Positions 7,063 to 12,859 of a stretch of DNA of 12,859 bases are shown here, in pieces. The stretch is from Neisseria lactamica (GTDB taxonomy: Bacteria; Pseudomonadota; Gammaproteobacteria; Burkholderiales; Neisseriaceae). The stretch's first letter is position 1. Every line of letters begins with the position of its first letter. A program made the position numbers and the translations under genes. The stretch is from the NCBI GenBank assembly GCA_001067655.1, contig JUNU01000300.1, positions 1 to 12,859 of the forward strand, given 5' to 3'. The notes under the pieces are model-generated. The model made no database searches. It was not told the origin of the DNA and worked only from the letters and a program-made list of their open reading frames with translations.

Positions 7063-8394
7063 ATGGCTGATACGAAATGTTTTGACGGCGTGGCTGATGT
7101 TTTTTCTTTGGATTATGAGGGGCGCGGCGTTGCCAGAGTACATGGCAAAACAGTCTTTATTAAAGGTGCGCTGCCTACTGAGAAAGTGTCGTTTCGGGTG
7201 CTGAGGGAGAAGAAACAGTTCAGCGAAGCAGAGACAGTAGAAGTATTAAAAGAGTCGGTTGAACGAGTCCGGCCTGCGTGTGGTTATTATGAGACATGTG
7301 GCGGCTGCTCGTTGCAACATGTGTCTCCAGCCGCTCAAGTTGCATTGAAGCAACGTATTTTGGAAGAACAGCTCGAGCGTATCGGCAGAGTCAAACCGGA
7401 ACAGATTCTTCCGCCTATTTATGGTTCGGCTTGGCATTATCGGGATAGGGCGCGTTTGAGCGTCTCAGTCGATAAGAAAGGTCGTCTGAAAATGGGTTTT
7501 CAGGCGAAAAAAACAAATGAAGTAGTCGATATTGAGGTATGTCATGTGTTGCCGCAGCATATTTCAGATGTCCTGCCTGTGGTGAAATTATTGTTGCAAA
7601 CGCTGTCTGATGGCGGGGCGGCAGTCCGATTTGTAGAATTTTTTAATAGCCGTGAATTGGTTGTTTTGAACATTTGTTTCATAAAAAAACCGTCTAGCTA
7701 CTCTTTGAAGCAAATTGAGGAATGGTTTGATAGGATATTGGGTGGGGCAAAACGGGCTTGGCAGATTTGGGTTCAATATGGGCGTGAGCCATCATCTGCG
7801 CTATATCCTAAAGATTTGCCTGAATTGAAGTACAGTTTGCCTGAATTTTCTGTGGAAATGCCTTATCAGCCGGGTGATTTTACGCAGATTAATGCGGAAT
7901 TGAATGCTGTAATGATCAGTAGAGCTTTGCGCCTGTTGGATATACAGCCTAATGACAGGGTGGCGGATTTGTTTTGTGGTCTCGGCAATTTCAGCCTGCC
8001 TATGGCAAAGAGTGGTGCATCAGTAATAGGTATTGAAGGTCTGGATTCGCTTGTTTTACGTGCAAAACAAAACGCTCTTCGAAACAGTTGTGTAAAATAT
8101 GTGTCGTTTAAGACGGCAGACTTGTTCGATACGGATGAAAAAACAGTAGCCTCATGGGGTGTGTTCGACAAAATATTACTCGATCCGCCAAGGAGTGGCG
8201 CTTATGCTGTTGTCAAATCGCTACACGCTCCATATCTGCCGAAAAGAATCGTATATGTTTCATGTAACCCTTCAACTTTTGCGCGCGACGCGGAAGTCTT
8301 GGTAAATAAGGGATACAACTTCAAATCCGCAGGCGTAATGAATATGTTTGCACAGACTTCACACGTCGAATCCATCGGCGTGTTTGAGTTGTAA
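7063..8394 (+). CDS. rlmD: 23S rRNA (uracil-C5)-methyltransferase RlmD
   Basis: 443 residues from ATG 7063; a GTG directly before it (7060) is the alternative start, and the SD is weak. An N-terminal TRAM-like RNA-binding segment (about 5-65) is followed by four cysteines for a [4Fe-4S] cluster: Cys73, Cys79, Cys82 (CGYYETCGGC) and Cys160 (EVCHV). The C-terminal Rossmann methyltransferase has the SAM motif DLFCGLGNF (302-310), LLDPPRSG (372-379), the catalytic SCNPSTFARD with Cys401, and the terminal SHVES containing the general-base Glu. It uses SAM to methylate a uracil of 23S rRNA, U1939 in E. coli numbering. RlmC and TrmA are paralogues: TrmA lacks the cluster, and length with TRAM favours RlmD over RlmC. 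No terminator is visible after the stop. An uptake sequence lies in frame at 7479. Confidence 0.9.
   Translation: MADTKCFDGVADVFSLDYEGRGVARVHGKTVFIKGALPTEKVSFRVLREKKQFSEAETVEVLKESVERVRPACGYYETCGGCSLQHVSPAAQVALKQRILEEQLERIGRVKPEQILPPIYGSAWHYRDRARLSVSVDKKGRLKMGFQAKKTNEVVDIEVCHVLPQHISDVLPVVKLLLQTLSDGGAAVRFVEFFNSRELVVLNICFIKKPSSYSLKQIEEWFDRILGGAKRAWQIWVQYGREPSSALYPKDLPELKYSLPEFSVEMPYQPGDFTQINAELNAVMISRALRLLDIQPNDRVADLFCGLGNFSLPMAKSGASVIGIEGLDSLVLRAKQNALRNSCVKYVSFKTADLFDTDEKTVASWGVFDKILLDPPRSGAYAVVKSLHAPYLPKRIVYVSCNPSTFARDAEVLVNKGYNFKSAGVMNMFAQTSHVESIGVFEL
7479..7491 (+). repeat. DNA uptake sequence inside rlmD
   Basis: AGGTCGTCTGAAA is read in frame as Gly-Arg-Leu-Lys, the same reading as in the exonuclease gene. 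It is the last intact uptake sequence seen in the window. Confidence 0.85.
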
Positions 8395-8442
8395 ATCCGA
8401 TAGTGGGAGTGTCTGACAAATGGTTTTTAATGTAATTATTGG

Positions 8443-8466
8443 TTGAATCATGTTATCATAATTCAA
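8443..8466 (+). promoter_or_regulatory. 24-bp near-palindrome over an extended -10 element
   Basis: Arms TTGAAT-C-ATG (8443-8452) and CAT-A-ATTCAA (8457-8466) mirror each other at 20 of 24 positions. The centre contains TGT followed by TATCAT (8451-8459), an extended -10 (TG-n-TATCAT) with only a weak -35. The site is 92 nt upstream of the first gene of the GTPase/Roadblock operon and is the only promoter-like element seen in the 8395-8557 gap. This suggests an operator for a dimeric repressor. The half-sites partly resemble a Fur box, but the centre is even rather than odd. Confidence 0.45.
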
Positions 8467-8557
8467 TTGGGGAATAGATGATTCGGCTGTTTCCATAAAT
8501 GCCGAACATCGAATATATGTAGTTTTATTTGCTGCACCACAGTATCGGGAGGTGTTC

Positions 8558-10006
8558 TTGAATTATCTTTTAATCATATTGCTAGTGCTTTTGTTTATGG
8601 TGCTACTGTTTATTTTTTATAAACAGAACGGCACAGCTAAAACTAAAAAGACGACAAAAGCAGCTAAAGCATCATCCAAAAAAAACCATCACCCAAATCA
8701 AGAAAGTATTGAAGGGGGAAGTCCGGATTGGGTTGATCAAGTCAATCAATCCGTTTCCGATCCGGATCAACAAGATTGGGAATGGGGAGGCAGTAGTTCT
8801 GCCGGTTCAACTACGTCGGTATCTGCGCAAGAAGTCGATCCGCTGACGGAATATCAAGTATATAAGCAATTCGGTTATGAGAGTAAAGCTGCCGAATCCT
8901 TGGCAGGTTATTTGAATGGCCTGAGCGACGGTGCGCCTGAAAAATTAGTGCATGAGCTTGTCGGGCTGAGTCTGCGGGTTGGCAATATCGATATGTTGAC
9001 AGATGCCTTGGAGCGTCATGGCTCTGTCTTGTCTGAAGAAAGTTTGGCTGAGTACGTTAAAGCAGGCTTGATGTCCGATCAAACACATTTGCCATTACGT
9101 GTATTGGCAGAAGGACGTTTGGGCTGGAGTATGCAGGAGATCGAGCGTCAAATCGGAGAACAACCTGATTTGGAAGAGACATCCGCATCCGCGCCTGCTA
9201 CAGCTAATGATAATACTGGTGCCCATCATGCTCCTGGCGTTTCTAAACGTTCTTCTATCGTATTAGGCAAGAAAGAGTTTACGGATATTACGCCAGAAGA
9301 GATGGGTGCTGTTATCGGGTTCGTTAAACCTGAACAAAGTGCCAAAATCTTGAAAGACAAAGTAGGTTATGAAACTGCTGTTCAACAATATAACCGTGCC
9401 ATTCAAAGTTCTTCCAAGCCTGCAAGCCTTATCATTGATGCATTAAAACTTGACTATCAACATGAAGAAATTAGTCAGTTTGCTAAACACTTGTGGAAGC
9501 TGTACCACTCATTGGGTCAGTATGGCCGCCAAGTGAAAGAACGCATGCTAGGTTGGGGGTATAGCCTTGGTTATCATGAAGTATTTGATGATTTGGAGAA
9601 AGGACCTAACGAAAATAAAATCAGAGAAATTGGTTTGGAAAGGGGTTATATCCGACCTACTTCTCTACAAATGAAAGCTAAATATCGCGAACTGGTACAA
9701 AAGGATTCTTCTATTATTAGCGTCAATGCCTCTCCTGCGGATGAAGCATTGAAAGAAGTGGAATCTTTGCTGATGTACGGTCAGTTGGATTTGGCCATAG
9801 GTACTTTGGAACAAGCTGTTTTACAGTACCCGCAAGAATCTCAATTGTATGTGATGCTGTTCGATCTTTACGAAAGAGTAGAGGATTGGGCGCGTCTGGA
9901 ACAATTCTTGCGCTTATTGCGTGAACGCGTTGTCAGCCTTCCGGAAGAAGTGGTATTGGCAATGAGCCGTTTGCTGCAACATGTAAATCAACATTCAAAA
10001 AAATAA
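8558..10006 (+). CDS. Membrane-anchored FimV/TPR-like protein
   Basis: 482 residues from TTG 8558, chosen because GGGAGG (8547-8552) lies 5 nt upstream. The alternative GTG at 8552 overlaps that SD. The protein has one N-terminal membrane helix (about 2-21), then a Lys-rich and Ser/Gln-rich linker (to about 90), placing the bulk probably in the cytoplasm. A helical repeat region follows, starting at DPLTEYQVYKQFGYESKAAE. This resembles the FimV/TPR pattern in which a DP-x-EA-x-Y segment precedes a repeat. A central domain (about 235-370) is not recognised. A TPR-like C-terminal segment (about 393-460) includes LLMYGQLDLAIGTLEQAVLQYP. FimV proteins organise polar type IV pilus and signalling complexes, but this protein lacks the LysM domain of full FimV, so it is only FimV-like. 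It is the first gene of the operon, 17 nt before the next. Confidence 0.65.
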   Translation: MNYLLIILLVLLFMVLLFIFYKQNGTAKTKKTTKAAKASSKKNHHPNQESIEGGSPDWVDQVNQSVSDPDQQDWEWGGSSSAGSTTSVSAQEVDPLTEYQVYKQFGYESKAAESLAGYLNGLSDGAPEKLVHELVGLSLRVGNIDMLTDALERHGSVLSEESLAEYVKAGLMSDQTHLPLRVLAEGRLGWSMQEIERQIGEQPDLEETSASAPATANDNTGAHHAPGVSKRSSIVLGKKEFTDITPEEMGAVIGFVKPEQSAKILKDKVGYETAVQQYNRAIQSSSKPASLIIDALKLDYQHEEISQFAKHLWKLYHSLGQYGRQVKERMLGWGYSLGYHEVFDDLEKGPNENKIREIGLERGYIRPTSLQMKAKYRELVQKDSSIISVNASPADEALKEVESLLMYGQLDLAIGTLEQAVLQYPQESQLYVMLFDLYERVEDWARLEQFLRLLRERVVSLPEEVVLAMSRLLQHVNQHSKK

Positions 10007-10023
10007 AATAATTAGAGAGTACC

Positions 10024-11127
10024 ATGATGGATAATCTGTTACCTAAAATCAAAACCATACGGATTATGCTGCGCGATATGAGCGAGCAGCAAGAAGCCGT
10101 TTTCCGTATGGCCTTTAAAATGCACAATACGACGAACTATCAGATTCTTGACTCAGATTCAGATGAAATACCAGATTTAGTATTGGTAGATACTGATACT
10201 GCTGAGGGCATTGAAACTTGGAAAACGCTCAAAATCAAATATCCTGATATTCCTGTTGCGATGTTTTGTTCGCAAGAGCCATCTGTTACAACGCCGTATT
10301 TGGCTAAGCCGGTTAAATTCGATACCTTATTCCCGATTTTGAGAAGTTTGGCGCAGGGGGGGAATATTTTTGATGCTTTGGCTCAAAAGGCGGGAGTACA
10401 AGAAGGAACGCAAAACGGTAACGAAAGTAGAAAGGCTACTATTCGTCGCTTTAATCCGAATAAAGGATTACTTGGTGCTTTGAAGTTTGCCAGTCAAGGC
10501 CATCAGGATATTGCCGTTTTACATGAGGGCAAACCGGTATTAATTGTTTTCCCAAGTATTCAAAGGGTATTGCTGACAGTTAATGCCCATGATTTAGAGG
10601 GCCTTTGTAAAAACGACAATTTGTCTGTTGTATGCAAAGTTGTGCCGGATAATCCTCAATGGAAAGAAAAAGCCAAAGTAACGATTATGTCTTGTTTGTG
10701 GCAGATGGCAATTTGGACTGCTCAGGGAAGATTGATTTATCCGATGACTCCCCAAACGATCTTTACTTTAAAGCGTTGGCCTAATTTGACTAGACTGGCT
10801 CCTGTTCCAGAGTCCATGAGGTTATCTGCATTTTTAACTAAGACATCAGTCAACTTAAATATTCTCTATAAAGTTATGCCTTTGGAAATGCCGGATATCT
10901 TGAATTATTTGGCGGCAACTTCTGTAACAGGCTTTTTGGCAACAGATAGCGAATATGCTCCGAATCAGGCTAATCAACATGCCAATATTTCTGAACATGT
11001 TAGCGTTAATAGTGATGTGCCTGACAGCCAGATGGTTAAAGATGCAGAAAAAGTGGCAGGTCCTTCGCAAGAACAGCCACGCGGTTTGTTGCAGCGCTTA
11101 ATGCGTAAATTATTGGGAAAACGCTAA
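10024..11127 (+). CDS. Receiver-like protein with unknown C-terminal output region
   Basis: 367 residues; ATG 10024 with GAGAG 5-6 nt upstream, and an adjacent ATG at 10027 is possible. Residues about 10-110 look like a response-regulator receiver: a beta strand TIRIML, then PDLVLVD with Asp56 in the phosphorylation position, then IPVAMFCS (Ser83), then AKPVKFDTLFPIL with the conserved Lys95-Pro96. The acidic pair usual after the first strand is not obvious, so phosphorylation is uncertain. Residues about 145-310 form a second region ending in a possible winged-helix-like segment (MPDILNYLAATSVTGFL). This region vaguely recalls output domains such as PATAN, but I cannot assign it. The end is basic (LLQRLMRKLLGKR), possibly an amphipathic membrane tail. 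No histidine kinase is adjacent. It lies 13 nt before the GTPase gene. Confidence 0.6.
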   Translation: MMDNLLPKIKTIRIMLRDMSEQQEAVFRMAFKMHNTTNYQILDSDSDEIPDLVLVDTDTAEGIETWKTLKIKYPDIPVAMFCSQEPSVTTPYLAKPVKFDTLFPILRSLAQGGNIFDALAQKAGVQEGTQNGNESRKATIRRFNPNKGLLGALKFASQGHQDIAVLHEGKPVLIVFPSIQRVLLTVNAHDLEGLCKNDNLSVVCKVVPDNPQWKEKAKVTIMSCLWQMAIWTAQGRLIYPMTPQTIFTLKRWPNLTRLAPVPESMRLSAFLTKTSVNLNILYKVMPLEMPDILNYLAATSVTGFLATDSEYAPNQANQHANISEHVSVNSDVPDSQMVKDAEKVAGPSQEQPRGLLQRLMRKLLGKR

Positions 11128-11140
11128 AAAAGGACATGTA

Positions 11141-11677
11141 ATGAAAGAAAATAAAATTATCTTTACCGGTCCGGTTGGGGTAGGTAAAACAACAGCAATT
11201 TCTGCGTTATCAGATGAACCGCCTGTACAGACAGATGCGTCTGCATCAGATATGACGCTGGTTCGTAAGGGGTATACCACCGTAGCAATGGATTATGGCG
11301 TGATTCATTTGGATGAAGAAGTCAAAGTTCATTTATATGGTACACCAGGGCAAGAACGTTTTAACTTTATGTGGGAAATTCTAAGCCAGGGTAGTATGGG
11401 ATTAGTATTGCTTTTGGATAATACGCGAACAAACCCATTGAAGGATTTGCAATTTTTCTTGGAAGCATTCCGAGAATTGTTGAAAACCGCGCCATTGGTA
11501 GTCGGCGTTACTAAAATGGATATTCGTTCATTGCCAAGCGTTGATGTATATCAGAAATATTTAGCACAAAATAATTTTAATGTACCGGTTTTTGAGATTG
11601 ATGCTCGTAGAGAAGATGATGTCAAACAATTGGTTAGCGCAATGTTGTTCTCAATTGATCCGGGTTTAGAGGTATAA
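11141..11677 (+). CDS. Small Ras-like GTPase, MglA/CvnD type
   Basis: 178 residues, ATG with SD AGGA 6 nt upstream. G1 is GPVGVGKT (10-17). Switch I probably contains Thr46/Thr47 in KGYTTVAMDYG. G3 is LYGTPGQERF (65-74), where the usual Asp of DxxG is replaced by Gly67, as is typical of MglA (TVPGQ) and of Streptomyces CvnD GTPases (FGTPGQ). G4 is TKMD (124-127), which confers guanine specificity, and G5 is probably DAR (154-156). In MglA-type systems a Roadblock protein acts as the GTPase-activating partner and the GTP-bound form recruits effectors at a pole. Two Roadblock-like genes follow directly, the first after 1 nt, so the same switch logic is likely. Membership of the COG2229-like prokaryotic GTPase group is inferred from motifs. 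The target is unknown. Confidence 0.88.
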   Translation: MKENKIIFTGPVGVGKTTAISALSDEPPVQTDASASDMTLVRKGYTTVAMDYGVIHLDEEVKVHLYGTPGQERFNFMWEILSQGSMGLVLLLDNTRTNPLKDLQFFLEAFRELLKTAPLVVGVTKMDIRSLPSVDVYQKYLAQNNFNVPVFEIDARREDDVKQLVSAMLFSIDPGLEV

Positions 11678-11678
11678 A

Positions 11679-12332
11679 ATGGAATCAACACTTTCTTTGC
11701 AATCAAATTTATATCCCAGAATTACACCTGCTGGTGCTTATTATGCAGTAACCAGCGATACGCCAAGCGCAAGTAGAACATTGCTATACAGTTTATTGCG
11801 TGCAAACCCGTCAGAGGTCATTAGTAGCGAAAAAATTCTAGCTTGGGCTGATACCAGTGATATCAATACAGCTTTGAACTTATTGTATCGTTTACAGCGC
11901 TTAGAGTTTTTATATGGTGCTGAAAATATTAGTAATGAAGATATCCATTTGACAGACGAGCAATTGCCGGAATTGTTAGAACAGTTGTCTAATTCAGGTA
12001 AGGCTTTGTTGGCTGATGAAAATGGTCTGTATTTTGCCAATGCTAATTTCCATCATGAAGCTGCTGAGGAACTCGGTTTGCTGGCAAGTGAGGTGGCTAA
12101 GATGGAAGATGGTCATCGTCTACTAATCCGCAATAATTTGCATATCAATAATAGTGCATGGGGTATTTGTGATCCTTCAGGTCAGAGTGAGTTAACATTT
12201 TTCCCATTGTACATTGGTGAAACTAAGTTGATTCTAGTTATAGGTGGCATGCCTGACTTAAACAAAGAGGCATTTGTGACACTGGTTAAAGTGTTGTACC
12301 ACAGATATGGTAGCCGCCAGCAAACGATATAA
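11679..12332 (+). CDS. Winged-helix plus degenerate Roadblock-like protein
   Basis: 217 residues. The ATG is one nucleotide after the GTPase stop and its SD (AGAGG) lies within the GTPase gene, so translation is coupled. Residues about 30-82 are helical with a winged-helix look (TLLYSLLRAN, then EKILAWADTSDINTALNLLYRLQRLEFLYG). Residues about 104-212 follow a Roadblock/LC7 pattern: SGKALLADENGLYFAN for the first beta-hairpin, then EAAEELGLLASEVAKM for the helix, then strands ending FFPLYIGETKLILVIGG and a last helix. The pattern is degenerate, so the Roadblock assignment comes from pattern and context rather than a strong family match. It may be a second GTPase partner, comparable to the DUF742 winged-helix protein of Streptomyces conservons, or a scaffold. 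Confidence 0.55.
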   Translation: MESTLSLQSNLYPRITPAGAYYAVTSDTPSASRTLLYSLLRANPSEVISSEKILAWADTSDINTALNLLYRLQRLEFLYGAENISNEDIHLTDEQLPELLEQLSNSGKALLADENGLYFANANFHHEAAEELGLLASEVAKMEDGHRLLIRNNLHINNSAWGICDPSGQSELTFFPLYIGETKLILVIGGMPDLNKEAFVTLVKVLYHRYGSRQQTI

Positions 12333-12362
12333 CTAAAGTTATAATTTTAGAATGGAATAAAT

Positions 12363-12722
12363 ATGCAACAATTATTAATCTCCGTGTTAAGTGATTTAAA
12401 TAATACTTCTCCTGATATTACCGCTTCAGCTGTAATATCGACTGATGGTTTGCCGATTGCTACGATGCTCCCATCACATTTGAATGCGGACAGAGTTGGT
12501 GCCATGTCTGCAACATTGTTGGCCTTGGGCAACCGTTCAGTGCATGAGCTGGCTTGTGGTGAGTTGGATCAAGTGATGGTTAAAGGCAAAACAGGTTATA
12601 TTTTGTTGAGCCAAGCAGGTGATAATGCAGTATTGGCATTGATGGCGAAGGAAAGCGGTAAGCTGGGGTTGATTTTGCTGGATGCTAAGCGAGCTGCTAA
12701 ACATATTGCAGAAATTCTATAA
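12363..12722 (+). CDS. Roadblock/LC7-domain protein, MglB-like
   Basis: 119 residues, the size of a single Roadblock/LC7 domain. The fold signature is clear: an N-terminal helix, ASAVISTDGLPIATML (about 21-36, strand-turn-strand with the typical xDGxP), a central helix rich in Ala and Leu (RVGAMSATLLALGNRSVHEL), ELDQVMVKGKTGYILLSQAG, then AVLALMAKES and a final helix. Such proteins dimerise and bind small Ras-like GTPases; MglB is the GTPase-activating protein of MglA. It is the last gene of the operon, 30 nt after its neighbour, with only a weak SD (GGA). That gap holds a small CTAAA/TTTAG stem. No terminator is visible between this gene and the tRNA promoter. Confidence 0.88.
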   Translation: MQQLLISVLSDLNNTSPDITASAVISTDGLPIATMLPSHLNADRVGAMSATLLALGNRSVHELACGELDQVMVKGKTGYILLSQAGDNAVLALMAKESGKLGLILLDAKRAAKHIAEIL

Positions 12723-12766
12723 ACTGGATAGAAATTATATTTGTAACAACTATAGGAAAATAATTC

Positions 12767-12795
12767 TTGACTTTTTGTTTTTTTAAAGATAGAAT
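12767..12795 (+). promoter_or_regulatory. Sigma-70 promoter of the tRNA-Asn gene
   Basis: TTGACT (12767-12772) and TAGAAT (12790-12795) are separated by exactly 17 bp. The -10 ends 12 nt before the mature tRNA 5' end. This is a near-consensus promoter, as expected for a stable RNA gene. Confidence 0.75.
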
Positions 12796-12807
12796 TTCTT
12801 CCTTAAT

Positions 12808-12859
12808 TCCCCGATAGCTCAGTCGGTAGAGCGACGGACTGTTAATCCGCAGGTCCCTG
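12808..12859 (+). tRNA. tRNA-Asn(GTT), 3' end outside window
   Basis: The gene begins with acceptor strand TCCCCGA (12808-12814), then TA, then D-arm GCTC-AGTCGGTA-GAGC. The anticodon loop is CTGTTAA, with anticodon GTT at 12841-12843 flanked by the stem halves ACGGA and TCCGC. The variable loop and the start of the T-arm are present, but the window ends before the T-loop and the 3' acceptor strand. The GTT anticodon decodes AAC/AAU, and the overall form matches proteobacterial tRNA-Asn. Confidence 0.93.

Noticed and set aside
8443..8466. Fur box in the operon promoter
   Set aside because: Half-sites look similar, but the palindrome has an even centre and lacks the 19-bp Fur spacing, so it is reported only as an operator candidate.
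1..12859. Insertion sequences, Correia elements, CRISPR arrays or prophage genes
   Set aside because: No transposase or phage coding frame, no regularly spaced repeats and no Correia terminal repeat were seen on either strand.

Overview
The window is chromosomal DNA from a Neisseria species, most likely a commensal. The main evidence is repeated copies of the Neisseriaceae DNA uptake sequence in the dialect aGGTCGTCTGAAa. This form is associated with N. mucosa/N. sicca-type species, whereas meningococcus and gonococcus use GCCGTCTGAA. The housekeeping genes (glyQ, rlmD, a DEDDy exonuclease, an L,D-transpeptidase) fit a betaproteobacterium. Species assignment beyond the dialect is inference.

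Left part (1-2862). A lipoprotein gene on the minus strand runs off the left edge. It resembles the Tli4 family of immunity proteins against type VI secretion lipases. An AT-rich gap of 490 bp follows, with candidate promoters, a decayed pair of uptake sequences and an inverted repeat. Next comes a plus-strand polytopic PepSY-TM protein, closed by a clean terminator made from two inverted uptake sequences and shared with the convergent gene.

Middle part (2931-8394). glyQ (glycyl-tRNA synthetase alpha subunit) and a small DUF3298/RsiV-like secreted protein form a minus-strand operon; the beta subunit glyS is not next to glyQ. Divergent from glyQ is a PolB-exonuclease-like DEDDy nuclease. It converges on an L,D-transpeptidase, and another inverted uptake-sequence pair lies between them. 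rlmD (23S rRNA m5U methyltransferase with an Fe-S cluster) is transcribed divergently from the transpeptidase.

Right part (8395-12722). Five tightly spaced plus-strand genes form an AT-rich operon with no uptake sequence. They encode a membrane-anchored FimV/TPR-like protein (TTG start), a receiver-like protein with a C-terminal output region, a small Ras-like GTPase of the MglA/CvnD type, a two-part winged-helix plus Roadblock-like protein, and a compact Roadblock/LC7 protein. A near-perfect 24-bp palindrome overlaps an extended -10 element upstream. GTPase plus Roadblock modules control cell polarity in Myxococcus (MglA/MglB) and make up the conservons of Streptomyces, and FimV controls polar type IV pilus function in Pseudomonas. 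I infer a membrane-anchored G-protein switch that may act on pili, polarity or envelope organisation. This is the most interesting system in the window.

Right edge (12767-12859). A strong sigma-70 promoter drives a tRNA-Asn(GTT) gene cut off by the window end.
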